Shown piece after piece: positions 16,301 to 25,206 of a stretch of DNA of 64,000 nucleotides (position 1 is its first letter; the number at the start of each line of letters is the position of its first letter). The notes under the pieces are model-generated. The model was not told the origin of the DNA. It saw only the letters and a program-made list of their open reading frames with translations, and made no database searches. The stretch spans positions 4,015,501 through 4,079,500 of the forward strand of contig NZ_CP046535.1 in NCBI RefSeq assembly GCF_009739515.1. Reading direction: 5' to 3'. The translations under genes were made by a program, and so were the position numbers. This stretch comes from Sphingomonas profundi. GTDB lineage: Bacteria > Pseudomonadota > Alphaproteobacteria > Sphingomonadales > Sphingomonadaceae.

Positions 16301-17116
16301 TCAGCCGGCGCGTGCCTCCGGCGAGGCGACCCAGCGGATCGCATTCTCCACCAGGCGGCGGTAGACCGGATTGTCGTAGGTGGTCCGGTCGTCGCCGGGC
16401 TGGAGGTAGACGAGCGGGCTGTTGCCGGCCCGGCGCGTCCAGCCGATCAGATCCGATCCGTCGGGATGGCTCCATCCGTCGTTGCTGAACATGCGGCCCT
16501 CGATTGCGGCCGTGGCGGAGTAGAAGCCGCCACGGGTGAAGGCGTGGCGCGCGCGCAGCAGCGGCGTCACCTCGCTTTCGAAGACCTCGCCCAGATACAG
16601 CTCGTCGCGCATCGCGAACTCGGCGGGCACGCCGGCCATCACCGGATGCTCGGGCGCGACGACCTCGGCGACATAGTTCACCTCGTGACGATAGCCCGAA
16701 TCCGGACGCTCGCGGCCGCGCAACGGGCCGGGACGGTAGAGGAAGGTGCCGCCCAGCCGCTCGCCATAGCCGGGCCAGGCCGGCCAGCCGGCGATCGCGT
16801 GGTGCAGGGCGACGATGCCCTTGCCCTGCTCCAGCAGCGCATCGAACCCCGCGCGGAATGCCTCGCCCGGATCGACGTAGGCGGGCGCATCCACGGGCGC
16901 GGCGAAATCGAGGCCGGGCATGTCGTAGAGCACCAGCGCGTCGAACCCGGCCATCCCCGCCGGGTTCATCAGCAGGGCGGCGGCGGGCTGATCGACCATC
17001 GTGGCGGTGATTCCCTCCATCGCCTGGAACAGCGCATCGAAGGCGGTGCGATCGAAGGCGTGGCCGCGCACGGCGACCATCACCTTCAGGGCCGCGCGAT
17101 ACTCGATGATCGGCAT
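16301..17116 (-). CDS. ThuA-domain (trehalose-utilisation-like) protein
   Basis: This 271-residue ThuA-like protein has a class I glutamine-amidotransferase-like fold. Visible markers are the FDALVLYDMPGLDF strand, the GIVALHHAIAGWP segment, the RHEVNYVAEVVAPEHPVMAG stretch and the C-terminal NSPLVYLQPGDDRTTYDNP, all typical of ThuA. The biochemical role of the family is not well established; it is linked to sugar and secondary-metabolite catabolism. The gene abuts the SDR gene upstream with no gap, and with a second SDR forms a three-gene minus-strand operon (18654 to 16301), suggesting a joint oxidoreductive pathway. Confidence 0.85.
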   Translation of the reverse strand: MPIIEYRAALKVMVAVRGHAFDRTAFDALFQAMEGITATMVDQPAAALLMNPAGMAGFDALVLYDMPGLDFAAPVDAPAYVDPGEAFRAGFDALLEQGKGIVALHHAIAGWPAWPGYGERLGGTFLYRPGPLRGRERPDSGYRHEVNYVAEVVAPEHPVMAGVPAEFAMRDELYLGEVFESEVTPLLRARHAFTRGGFYSATAAIEGRMFSNDGWSHPDGSDLIGWTRRAGNSPLVYLQPGDDRTTYDNPVYRRLVENAIRWVASPEARAG

Positions 17117-17893
17117 CTATCGCGCGCCCCGCCCGCCATCGACGACCATTTCCGTGCCGGTGACGAAGGCGGCGTCGTCCGATGCCAGGTAGCGCACCGC
17201 CTCGGCGATGTATTCCGGCCGGCCGATGATGCGCAGCGGCGTGTCGCCGGCGAACTGATCGACCAGCTCCTGCGTGTCGCCCAGGATGTCGGTGAGCATC
17301 GGCGTCCAGATCACGCCCGGATGCACGCTGTTGACCCGGATCGGCGGATCCGGCGCGGCGCCCTCCAGCGCGGCGGACTTGGTCATGTGGGTGACGGCGC
17401 CCTTCGTGCCGCAATAGGCGATGCCGTTCTCGACGCCGTACAGCCCCTGCAACGACGAGATGTTGACGATCGAGCCGCCATTGCCGGCGCGCCGCATGGC
17501 CGCGAAGCCGTGCTTCATCCCCAGCCACGGCCCCTCCACATTCACCCGCTGCATCAGCGACCACTCGTCCTCGCCGGTCTCCTCGATCGGCTTCCAGATG
17601 AAGATGCCGGCATTGTTGACGATCACGTCCAGCCGGCCCCACCGGCGCTCGGCCTCGGCGATCACGCCCTCCCAGCTCGCCTCGTCGGTTACGTCGTGAT
17701 GGGCGAACAGGGCGGTGCCGCCGCCCGCGGCGATGGCGGCGACCACCGCCTCGCCGTCCGCATCCTCGATGCCGCTGACGATCACGCGGGCGCCGGCTTC
17801 CGCCAGCAGCAGCGCGGTCGCCCGGCCGATGCCGCGGGTGGCGCCGGTGACGATCGCGACGCGTCCGTCCAGTCTCGCTGCGCCGCCGCTCAT
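17117..17893 (-). CDS. Short-chain dehydrogenase/reductase (SDR)
   Basis: This 258-residue classical SDR has the NAD(P)-binding TGATRGIGRA motif (about 17-26), the VNNAGIF segment, catalytic Ser in INISSLQG and the YCGTKGAV segment with Tyr and Lys. The PEYIAEAVRYLASDDAAFVTG ending is standard for the family. It oxidises or reduces a hydroxyl/ketone; the substrate is unknown. Its ATG overlaps the stop of the upstream SDR (ATGA at 17890-17893) and its stop abuts the ThuA-domain start. Confidence 0.93.
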   Translation of the reverse strand: MSGGAARLDGRVAIVTGATRGIGRATALLLAEAGARVIVSGIEDADGEAVVAAIAAGGGTALFAHHDVTDEASWEGVIAEAERRWGRLDVIVNNAGIFIWKPIEETGEDEWSLMQRVNVEGPWLGMKHGFAAMRRAGNGGSIVNISSLQGLYGVENGIAYCGTKGAVTHMTKSAALEGAAPDPPIRVNSVHPGVIWTPMLTDILGDTQELVDQFAGDTPLRIIGRPEYIAEAVRYLASDDAAFVTGTEMVVDGGRGAR

Positions 17894-18654
17894 TGTGCCG
17901 TCATCCCGCCATCGACGATGAGTTCCGCGCCGGTCATGAAGCGCGAGCGATCCGAGGCGAGGAACAGGAGGGCATCGGCCATCTCGCGCGGCTCGGCACC
18001 GCGTCGCAGCGGGATCCGCTCCAGCCAGACAGGATCGACCCCCGCCGTCATCGCCGTGTGGGTGAGGCCGGGCAGCAGGGCGTTGACCCGCACCTTGTCC
18101 GCGCCGAACTCCAGCGCGGCGGCCTTGGCCATCACCCTGAGGCCGCCCTTCGCGGCCGAGTAGGCGGTGAAGCCGGCGCCGCCGACCTTGCCGATCGTCG
18201 AGGAGAGCAGCACGATCGATCCGCCGCCGGCGCGCTTCATCACCGGCGCCACATGCTTGAGGCCCAGGAAGCCGGCGCGCAGGTTCACGTCCAGCTGCCA
18301 GCGCAGATCGGCGAGGCTGCCGTCCTCCAGCGGCTGCCAGGCGCCGGCGCCGGCGTTGGCGATCAGGATGTCGATGCGGCCATGTTCAGCCATGGTGCGG
18401 TCGACGACGGCCGCCCAGTCCGCCGCGACCGCCACGTCGTGCGGCAGATAGAGCGCGCGGCCGCCGGCGCGGGCGATCGACGCAGCGGCGTCCTCGCCCT
18501 CGCCGGCGGTACGGCCGGTCAGCACGATCGCGGCGCCGGCCGCCGCCAGCCGCTCGGCCGCGGCGCGGCCGATGCCGCGCCCTCCGCCGGTGACGATCGC
18601 CACCCGGCCCGCCAGCTCCTCCGTCCGCCCGTCCGCCATGCCTGCTTCCGCCAT
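17890..18654 (-). CDS. Short-chain dehydrogenase/reductase (SDR)
   Basis: This 254-residue SDR has TGGGRGIGRAAA as the cofactor motif, IANAGAG, LLSSTIGKVGG with the catalytic Ser, and YSAAKGGL with Tyr and Lys. It is the first gene of the SDR-SDR-ThuA operon. Two in-frame starts, 18654 and 18639, each have their own Shine-Dalgarno because a 15-bp unit is duplicated there, so the N-terminus is either MAEAGMADGRT or MADGRT. The two SDR proteins are clearly distinct rather than a recent duplication. Confidence 0.92.
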   Translation of the reverse strand: MAEAGMADGRTEELAGRVAIVTGGGRGIGRAAAERLAAAGAAIVLTGRTAGEGEDAAASIARAGGRALYLPHDVAVAADWAAVVDRTMAEHGRIDILIANAGAGAWQPLEDGSLADLRWQLDVNLRAGFLGLKHVAPVMKRAGGGSIVLLSSTIGKVGGAGFTAYSAAKGGLRVMAKAAALEFGADKVRVNALLPGLTHTAMTAGVDPVWLERIPLRRGAEPREMADALLFLASDRSRFMTGAELIVDGGMTAQ

Positions 18655-18666
18655 GCCTGCTCCCGC
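18637..18666 (-). repeat. 15-bp tandem duplication carrying ribosome-binding site and start codon
   Basis: CATGCCTGCTTCCGC (18637-18651) and CATGCCTGCTCCCGC (18652-18666) are adjacent copies with one mismatch. On the minus strand each reads GGAAGCAGGCATG or GGGAGCAGGCATG, so each contains a usable Shine-Dalgarno and an in-frame ATG for the SDR gene. Confidence 0.75.
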
Positions 18667-18769
18667 CTCGATCGGCAGCGTTGGTGCGCCCGGCGGCGGC
18701 GGCCCGCACCTCGCGCTTGAGCTAGGGCGTCATGTTGCCCGTGCGGGCGGCAGGTGATAGCGCAAGGGC

Positions 18770-19801
18770 GTGTACCAGGGAGACGGGATCATCGCGACGC
18801 AGGCCCAGCACGCGACCGCCGGCCGGCTCGATCTGCCGCCGGATGCTGCGGCACAGGCCACCCTGGCGCCCGATTTCGGCCGCCGCTTCGCAATCTTCGG
18901 CGATGCCGAGGAGGAGTTCGACTGGCATCTGCCGCTCGACCGCCATTCCACCGAGACGCGGGCGATCGCCAGCCTGCCGGCGGCCACGCGCCGGTTCAAC
19001 GCGGCGGGCGTGGTGCCGACCTACCTGGTCGATTATCCGGTCGTCACCAACGTGGCGAGCGCGGCCGCCGTGCGCGGCATGGTGGAGGCGGGCGAGTGCG
19101 ACGTCGGCACCCAGCTCCACCCGTGGGTCAATCCTCCGTTCGAGGAGGCGGTGACGCGGACGAACAGCTTCACCGGCAACCTGCCGGTGCCGCTGCAGCG
19201 GGCGAAGCTGCACGCGCTGACCGACGCGATCGAGGCGGGCACCGGCGTGCGCCCGATCGTCTACCGCGCCGGCCGCTACGGCATCGGCGCGGAGACGGCG
19301 CGGCTGCTGGCCGAGGCGGGCTATCGGCTGGACGTCTCGGTGCGCGCCCTGTTCGACTATAGCGACGAGGCCGGCCCCGATTTCTCGCGCCATCCGGTAT
19401 GGCCGTGGTGGGTGCGCGACGATCTGCTGGAGGTGCCGCTGACCGCCGCCTTCGCCGGGCCGCTGCACCGCTGGCCGGATCTCCACCGGCGCGCCTGGCT
19501 GCGCGGCCCGCTCTCCCGCGCGCGGCTGCTGAGCCGCGTGGCGCTGACGCCGGAAGGAATGCCGCTGGCGGAGGTGGTGGCGGCCATCCGCCGCCTGCTG
19601 GACGACGGGACGCGGCTGTTCAGCCTCTCCTTCCACACGCCGTCCGTGGAGGTGGGACACACGCCCTATGTGCGCGACGCCGCCGACCTGAAGGCGTTCT
19701 GGCACTGGTGGGACACGGTGTTCGACCTTTTCGCGCGCGAGGGCGTGCGGCCGGCCCGCCTGAGCGAGATCATCGCCGCCGCCGGGCCGCCGGCGCGCTG
19801 A
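18770..19801 (+). CDS. Polysaccharide deacetylase-like (WalW-type) protein
   Basis: This 343-residue protein fits the NodB/polysaccharide deacetylase-like families. After a short N-terminus there is the RFAIFGDAEEEFDW segment holding the acidic metal-site residues, then VPTYLVDYP, the metal-binding-like GTQLHPWVNPPF with His, the YRAGRYGIG motif and a C-terminal SLSFHTPSVEVGHTPYV with His. It probably removes N- or O-acetyl groups from an envelope or exported polysaccharide. An in-frame stop at 18758 limits the start; GTG at 18770 is the best available. It converges with the flippase gene, and together they suggest exopolysaccharide or O-antigen work. Confidence 0.85.
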   Translation: MYQGDGIIATQAQHATAGRLDLPPDAAAQATLAPDFGRRFAIFGDAEEEFDWHLPLDRHSTETRAIASLPAATRRFNAAGVVPTYLVDYPVVTNVASAAAVRGMVEAGECDVGTQLHPWVNPPFEEAVTRTNSFTGNLPVPLQRAKLHALTDAIEAGTGVRPIVYRAGRYGIGAETARLLAEAGYRLDVSVRALFDYSDEAGPDFSRHPVWPWWVRDDLLEVPLTAAFAGPLHRWPDLHRRAWLRGPLSRARLLSRVALTPEGMPLAEVVAAIRRLLDDGTRLFSLSFHTPSVEVGHTPYVRDAADLKAFWHWWDTVFDLFAREGVRPARLSEIIAAAGPPAR

Positions 19802-19805
19802 CCCG

Positions 19806-21290
19806 TCAGGCGGCGCTACGCCGGCGGATCAGCCACCAGATATCGGTCAGGGTGGAGCGGGCGATCAGCAGCACCATCGCGCCATAGGCGACGATGCCGA
19901 CGCCGACGAGCACAGCCAGCCGCAGCAGCGGCGGATCGAGCGGCAACGCGCGATCCAGCGCATAGACGACCGCCGCCATGACGAGGCTGGCGACCAGCCC
20001 CGGCGCGATCGCGCGCGCCAGGGTGGCGGCGCCGATGCCGATGATCGGCATCGCGATCGCCGCCGTGACGATCATCACCAGCGGAAAGGCGGCGAGCCAG
20101 GCCCACGCCATGCCGATCGGCCCCCAGTGCACCGCGACGAGGAAGGCGAGCGGCATCACGATCGCGCCGGCACCCGCTGCATAGACCTGCACGCGCGGCC
20201 GGCCGAGTGCGGTGGCGGCGGGCGCGAACAGGATCTGGAGGGTGACGAACGGCATCGCCAGCGCCAGCACCCGCACGATCGGCACCGCCTCGATCCACTT
20301 GTCGCCCAGCGCGGCGTGGACGAGCGGCCCGGCGGTGACGGCGAGGCCGGCGTAGAAAGGCAGCGCCACGAGCATGATGATCCGCGTCGCCGCCTCGAAC
20401 GAGCGGACGATCGCCGCCGGATCGCTCTGGATGCGGGCATAGGCGGTAAACGCCACCTCGTTCAGCGGCGGGATGAACTTGCTGGACAGGATCTGCGCCA
20501 GGAACAGCGAGGTGGTGTAGAGGCCGAGCAGGTGCGGATCGAGCACGCGGCCGCCGATGAACACGTCCGCCTGGGTCTGCGCGAACCAGAGCAGCTGGCT
20601 CAGCGTCATCGCGCCGCCGAAGCGCACGGTGGCGCCGGCGCCCTTGAAGCGGAAGCTGGGCAGCACCAGCAGCCGCGCCGCCACCGTCATGCCGATCGCC
20701 CGCGTCCAGAACAGCACCAGCGGCGCCACCACCAGCGTCCACACGCCGAAGCCGGACAGAGCGAGGGTGAGCGCGGTGACGGCGCCGGCCAGCGCCGAGA
20801 TGAAGTTGACCTTGGCCTGCTTGCGGAAGTCCATCGCCCGGCTGAGCAGCGCCGTGGGCAGCGCGGTGAACGGCGTGGAGAGATAGAGCAGCGACTGCAC
20901 GCGCAGCATGTTGGCGACGATCGGCTGGTTGAAATAATCGGCGGCAATCGGCGCGAGCAGGATCTGGAGCAGGGCGATGCCGCCGTTGAACAGCAGCATC
21001 AGGCCGAATACCTGCGCGATCTGGCGATCGTCGATCGTCTCCGCCTGGATCAGCGCGCTGGCGAAGCCGTAGCCGTTCAGCAGGCTGAACATCACCAGGA
21101 TGCTCTGCGACATCGCGAACACGCCGTAATCGGAGGGCGCGAGCAGGCGGATGACGAAGAAGGTCGCCGACCACATCACCAGCTGCGCGACGATCTGGCT
21201 GCCGGAGCGCCACAGCACGGCGCTGCGCACGCGGGCGCCGAAGCTCGCCTGCTCGGCCGTCCTGCCCTCGCTCGTCGCCGCCGTCGTCAT
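19806..21290 (-). CDS. Polysaccharide flippase (Wzx / MOP superfamily)
   Basis: This 494-residue integral membrane protein of the MOP exporter superfamily has about 12-14 hydrophobic segments. The N-terminus, SAVLWRSGSQIVAQLVMWSA followed by FFVIRLLAPSDYGVFAMSQS, is the classic Wzx/lipopolysaccharide biosynthesis flippase start. It moves lipid-linked glycans to the outer face of the inner membrane. The ATG at 21290 is divergent from the FemAB-like gene run. A neighbouring deacetylase and the exosortase-associated genes place it in an envelope glycan locus. Confidence 0.92.
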   Translation of the reverse strand: MTTAATSEGRTAEQASFGARVRSAVLWRSGSQIVAQLVMWSATFFVIRLLAPSDYGVFAMSQSILVMFSLLNGYGFASALIQAETIDDRQIAQVFGLMLLFNGGIALLQILLAPIAADYFNQPIVANMLRVQSLLYLSTPFTALPTALLSRAMDFRKQAKVNFISALAGAVTALTLALSGFGVWTLVVAPLVLFWTRAIGMTVAARLLVLPSFRFKGAGATVRFGGAMTLSQLLWFAQTQADVFIGGRVLDPHLLGLYTTSLFLAQILSSKFIPPLNEVAFTAYARIQSDPAAIVRSFEAATRIIMLVALPFYAGLAVTAGPLVHAALGDKWIEAVPIVRVLALAMPFVTLQILFAPAATALGRPRVQVYAAGAGAIVMPLAFLVAVHWGPIGMAWAWLAAFPLVMIVTAAIAMPIIGIGAATLARAIAPGLVASLVMAAVVYALDRALPLDPPLLRLAVLVGVGIVAYGAMVLLIARSTLTDIWWLIRRRSAA

Positions 21291-21564
21291 CCCATCCGTT
21301 CCACAAGATACCCGTCGCCGTCTCTAGCCGGCCAGTCGTGCATGAAGCATGAAGCGGGATGGCGCCATGCGCCAAAGGTCGTGTGCCACGCGGTTGCCGC
21401 TTGTTAACCCTCCACCCCTACGCTCTACCTCCGGAACGGATGACGGGGCTTTAGAGCATGCAGGCAGGCGGCGCTGCGGCAGGGTTGGCGGAACGGCGCG
21501 CGCGCCGCCCCCTCGCCATGCCCGCGCCGCCCCCGCCGCGGCGGGGCCGGCGCCGCTCCGCACC

Positions 21565-22662
21565 GTGACCGGCGCGATCGCCGATGCCGGGGACCGGATC
21601 GGCACCGCATGGGACGATCTGGCGGCCCAGGCCGCCGAGCCGAACGCCTTTGCCGAGCGGTGGTTCGTCATGGCCGGCGTACGTCACCTGCCGCTACCCG
21701 CCCCGCTGCGGCTGGTGGAGGTGTGGGAGGGGGATGCGCTGATCGGCCTGCTGCCGCTGACGGTGGAGCCGCGCTACGGCCGGATGCCGGTGCGGCATGT
21801 CGCGAACTGGCTGCACCATCATAATTTTTTGGGCACGCCGCTGGTGCGGCGCGGGCGCGAGCGGGATTTCTGGGCGGCGGTGCTGGCGGAGCTGGACGCG
21901 GCCGCCTGGGCGCCGGGCCTGCTCCACCTGAACGGGCTGGTCGAGGACGGTCCGGTGCATCGCGGGCTGGCCGCGGCGACCGGCGCGATCGGCCGGCGGT
22001 GCGACGTCGTCCACCGACTGGTGCGCGCGCAGCTTGATGCGGGGCTGGCGCCCGAGGCCTATTATGAGGCGAACGTCCGCAAGAAGAAGCGCAAGGAACT
22101 GAAGCGGCTGGCCGCCCGGCTGGCCGAGCAGGGCCATGTCGAGACGCGGCGGCTGTGCGATGCGGCAGAACTGATGCCGTGGTGCGAGGATTTCCTGGCG
22201 CTTGAGCGATCGGGCTGGAAGGGGCGGGCGGGCTCCGCGCTGGGCAGCCGGGCGGATACCGCCGCCTTCTTCTGCGACATGCTGGCCGGCGCCCACGCCG
22301 CCGGGCGGCTGGACATGCTGCGGATCGATCTGGACGGGCGCGCGATCGCGATGCTCGTCAACTTTCTGACGCCGCCGGGCGCCTTCTCGTTCAAGATCGC
22401 CTTCGACGAGGATCATGCCCGCTTCTCGCCCGGCGTGCTGGTGCAGATCGAGAACCTGCAATTGCTGGTGCGCGGCGACATCGCCTGGATGGACAGCTGC
22501 GCGGCCGAGAATCATCCGATGATCGACAGCCTGTGGGGCGGGCGCCGGCCGATCGTGCGCGTATCCGTGCCGCTGGGCGGCTGGCGGCGGCGCGCGACCT
22601 TCGCGATCGTGCGGGCGGCGGAGGATGGCTGGGCGCGGCTGCGGCGGCGGGGCGGGCGATGA
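21565..22662 (+). CDS. FemAB/GNAT-like acetyltransferase domain protein, first copy
   Basis: This protein of about 365 residues has an FemAB/GNAT-fold domain of the kind annotated as BioF2-like in exopolysaccharide loci. Landmarks are WDDLAAQAAEPNAFAERWF near the start, a basic NVRKKKRKELKRLAARLAEQ helix, FLALERSGWKGRAGSALG, and KIAFDEDHARFSPGVLVQIE, the last being typical of this group. The start is uncertain. GTG at 21565 opens just before the conserved part; an ATG at 21349 would add 72 low-complexity residues. Its stop overlaps the cupin-like ATG (ATGA), beginning a tightly coupled five-gene run. Confidence 0.8.
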   Translation: MTGAIADAGDRIGTAWDDLAAQAAEPNAFAERWFVMAGVRHLPLPAPLRLVEVWEGDALIGLLPLTVEPRYGRMPVRHVANWLHHHNFLGTPLVRRGRERDFWAAVLAELDAAAWAPGLLHLNGLVEDGPVHRGLAAATGAIGRRCDVVHRLVRAQLDAGLAPEAYYEANVRKKKRKELKRLAARLAEQGHVETRRLCDAAELMPWCEDFLALERSGWKGRAGSALGSRADTAAFFCDMLAGAHAAGRLDMLRIDLDGRAIAMLVNFLTPPGAFSFKIAFDEDHARFSPGVLVQIENLQLLVRGDIAWMDSCAAENHPMIDSLWGGRRPIVRVSVPLGGWRRRATFAIVRAAEDGWARLRRRGGR

Positions 22663-23513
22663 GCGGCGGCTTCGACGCATCCGCGCTGGCGGCGTTCGGT
22701 GCGCTCTATCCGGAGGTGCCGGGGGTGCTGCGCCACGGGCTGGCGGGCCACCCGGCGTTCGAGCTCGACGCCTTGGTGCGGCTGGCGCAGCGGATGCGGC
22801 CCGAGGATGTGGAGCAGAATGTCGGCGCGCTGCCGATCGGCATCGATCCGGCGGAGGTGCGCCACAACGGCCTGTCGATCGTCGACACGATCCGGTCGAT
22901 CGAGGAGTGCGGCGCGTGGATGGTGCTGAAGTTCGTCGAGCAGGACGCCGAGTATCGCGCGCTGATGGACGCGGCGCTGGACGCGCTGATGCCGGTCGTG
23001 CGCCCCGCGACCGGCGCGATGCTGAAGCGCGAGGCGTTCATCTTCATCTCCTCGCCCGGCGCGGTGACGCCGTTCCACTTCGATCCGGAGCATAACATCC
23101 TGCTGCAGATGCGTGGGCACAAGGTGATGACCCTGTTCCCCGCCGACGACGAGAGCGTGGCGAGCGGGCCGGTGCACGAGGCGTTCCACATGGGCGGCCA
23201 CCGCAATCTGCCCTATGCGGCGGAACATGCGGCGAAGGGACGGCCGTTCGCGCTGGCGCCGGGCGAGGCGGTGTACGTGCCGGTGAAGGCGCCGCACTGG
23301 GTGAAGAACGGCGCGGCGCCTTCCATCTCCTTCTCGATCACCTGGCGATCCGCGTGGAGCTACCGGGAGGCGGACGCGCGCGGGCTGAACGCGCTGCTGC
23401 GCAGGGCCGGCCTGACGCCCGCCGCGCCGAAACGCTACCCGGCGCGCAACGGCGTGAAGTCGATCGCCTATCGCGCATGGGGCCGGGCGCGGCGGATGGC
23501 GCGGCGGGGATGA
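22659..23513 (+). CDS. Cupin-like (JmjC-type) 2-oxoglutarate/iron oxygenase-fold protein
   Basis: This 284-residue protein has a cupin-8/JmjC-like core. The HxD metal pair is His140-Phe-Asp142 in TPFHFDPEHNILLQM, and the distal His213 is in VPVKAPHWVKNG. These three match the Fe(II)-binding triad of 2-oxoglutarate oxygenases. The substrate is unknown. It is coupled to the FemAB-like genes on both sides by ATGA overlaps (22659-22662 and 23510-23513). Cupin-like genes of this kind are common in exosortase-type exopolysaccharide loci; the link is from knowledge of such loci, not shown by motif. Confidence 0.87.
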   Translation: MSGGFDASALAAFGALYPEVPGVLRHGLAGHPAFELDALVRLAQRMRPEDVEQNVGALPIGIDPAEVRHNGLSIVDTIRSIEECGAWMVLKFVEQDAEYRALMDAALDALMPVVRPATGAMLKREAFIFISSPGAVTPFHFDPEHNILLQMRGHKVMTLFPADDESVASGPVHEAFHMGGHRNLPYAAEHAAKGRPFALAPGEAVYVPVKAPHWVKNGAAPSISFSITWRSAWSYREADARGLNALLRRAGLTPAAPKRYPARNGVKSIAYRAWGRARRMARRG

Positions 23514-24529
23514 TCGAGGTGCGGCTGTTCGACGATCTCGACGCGGTCGGGGCCGATGCGGCGCGGGCGCTGGACCGTGCCGGGCAGCCCTCGCTCTACG
23601 ATCGGCTCGACTGGTTTCGGCTGAACGCGGCGCACGGCGTGGGCGGCGGGCGGCCGCTGGTGGCGCGGGCGCGGCAAAGCGAGGCGGCGGCGTGGCTGTT
23701 CCTGGCCGGGCACGGGCGCAAGCGCGGCGGCATCCTGGGTGGCTGGTACACCCTCTCCTTCGCGCCGGTGTTCGCAGGGGCGGCGGACGAGGCGTGTCGC
23801 GCGCGGCTGCTGGCGGCGATCGCGGGTGCGCTGCGGGCGCGGTTCGGCCGCATCCTGCTGTCGCCGCTCTCCGAGACGGCGCGGGCGGAACTGGCGCGCG
23901 GCTTCGCGGCCGCCGGCTGGGCGGTGGCGGCCGAGGTTGCGAGCGCCAATTGGGTGGCGCATGTCGGCGGGCAGGATTTCGCGACGTACTGGCGGCGGCG
24001 GCCCTCGCGGTTGCGCAACACGGCGAAGCGCAAGATGCGCGACGCTGGCCTCGCCATCGAGATCCACGATCGCTTCGACGCGGCCGGCTGGGCGGCCTAT
24101 GAGGCGGTCTATGCCGCCAGCTGGAAGCCGGAGGAGGGATCCCCGGCCTTCGTGCGCGCGCTGGCCGAGGCGGAGGGCGCGGCGGGCACGCTGCGGCTGG
24201 CCATCGGCCGGCGCGGGGGGCAGGCGGTGGCGGCGCAGCTCTGGACGGTGGAAGGCGGCGTCGCGACGATCCACAAGCTCGCTTATGCCGAGGCGGAGCG
24301 CGCCCGTTCGCCGGGCACGGTGCTGAGCGAGGCGATGTTCCGCCATGTGATCGACCGAGACCGGCCCGACCTGATCGACTTCGGCACCGGCGACGACGGC
24401 TACAAGGCCGACTGGATGGACGAGAAGAGGCCGCTCTATCGCCTGACGCTCTACAACCGGCGCAGCCTGGACGGCTGGACCGGGATCGTGCGGGCGCGGG
24501 CGGCGGCGTGGAGGCGGCGCGGCCGATGA
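23510..24529 (+). CDS. FemAB/GNAT-like acetyltransferase domain protein, second copy
   Basis: This 339-residue protein belongs to the same general family as the gene at 21565. It carries WRRRPSRLRNTAKRKMRDAG, AVYAASWKPEEGSPAFVRAL, a VAAQLWTVEGGVATIHKLAY strand-helix and DFGTGDDGYKADWM, all typical of the GNAT/BioF2-like group. It may transfer an aminoacyl or acyl group onto a glycan or lipid intermediate; that is inference. It overlaps the cupin-like gene upstream and the hydrolase gene downstream by four bases each. The two FemAB-like copies are clearly diverged. Confidence 0.85.
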   Translation: MIEVRLFDDLDAVGADAARALDRAGQPSLYDRLDWFRLNAAHGVGGGRPLVARARQSEAAAWLFLAGHGRKRGGILGGWYTLSFAPVFAGAADEACRARLLAAIAGALRARFGRILLSPLSETARAELARGFAAAGWAVAAEVASANWVAHVGGQDFATYWRRRPSRLRNTAKRKMRDAGLAIEIHDRFDAAGWAAYEAVYAASWKPEEGSPAFVRALAEAEGAAGTLRLAIGRRGGQAVAAQLWTVEGGVATIHKLAYAEAERARSPGTVLSEAMFRHVIDRDRPDLIDFGTGDDGYKADWMDEKRPLYRLTLYNRRSLDGWTGIVRARAAAWRRRGR

Positions 24530-25206
24530 CGATGGACTATGTGCGCTACGACTGGGCCGGCGGGCGCGAGTGGATGCTCCGCACGGGACCGCGCGAGGGA
24601 CCGCAGGCGATGATCGTGCCGCCTTTGTTCGAGGAGATGAACTTTCTGCGCGCGCTGACCGTGGCGCTCGCCCGCGATCTGGCGGGGCTGGGCGTCGGCT
24701 GCTGGATCGTCGACCTGCCCGGCACCGGCGAGAGCGCGCGGCCGCTGGCGGAAACGAGCCTCTCCGACTGGCGGGCGGGCGCGACGGCGGCGGCGGCGGC
24801 GATCGCCGAGGCGGCGGGCCTGCCGCACGTGGCGGCGCTGCGCGGCGGCGCGCTGATCGACGATGCGGCGCAGGCGCTGTCCTGCTGGCGATTCGCCCCG
24901 GCGGACGGAGCGGGGCTGTTGCGCCAGATGGAGCGGGCGCAGGCGATCGGGGAGCGCGAGGCGGGGCGGCCGGCGGCGGCGGCCGACGCGCCGACGATCG
25001 ACCTGATCGGCTACCGCATCGGCCGGCCGCTCTACGATGCGGTGCGCGCCGCCGCCCCGGCGACGCCGCCGTGGCCGCTGCGCGAGGTGCCGTTCGCCGG
25101 GCCGGGCGCCGCGCCCTGGCGACGGGCCGAGCCGGCGCCTGACGCGGCGCTGAGCCGCGCGCTGGCCGAGGATCTGGCCGTGTGGATCGCCGCATGCGGC
25201 GGCTGA
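24526..25206 (+). CDS. Exosortase-A-associated hydrolase 2-like protein, nucleophile position altered
   Basis: This 226-residue alpha/beta-hydrolase-fold protein resembles the hydrolase 2 family found with exosortase A. Markers are MIVPPLFEEMNFLRALTVAL (oxyanion and cap region, with the family's HPF/PPLFEEMN-type motif) and WIVDLPGTGES. The nucleophile elbow, normally GxSxG, reads ALRGGAL at about 104-110, so no Ser or Cys is present at the expected position. It may be inactive or work with hydrolase 1. The ATG at 24526 overlaps the upstream stop; the gene overlaps hydrolase 1 by 13 nt. Confidence 0.8.
   Translation: MTMDYVRYDWAGGREWMLRTGPREGPQAMIVPPLFEEMNFLRALTVALARDLAGLGVGCWIVDLPGTGESARPLAETSLSDWRAGATAAAAAIAEAAGLPHVAALRGGALIDDAAQALSCWRFAPADGAGLLRQMERAQAIGEREAGRPAAAADAPTIDLIGYRIGRPLYDAVRAAAPATPPWPLREVPFAGPGAAPWRRAEPAPDAALSRALAEDLAVWIAACGG

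Noticed and set aside
20127-21407. A 426-codon plus-strand frame antisense to the flippase
   Set aside because: It reads as Arg/His/Asp/Glu-rich low-complexity sequence. The minus strand encodes a full Wzx-type membrane protein with a good start.
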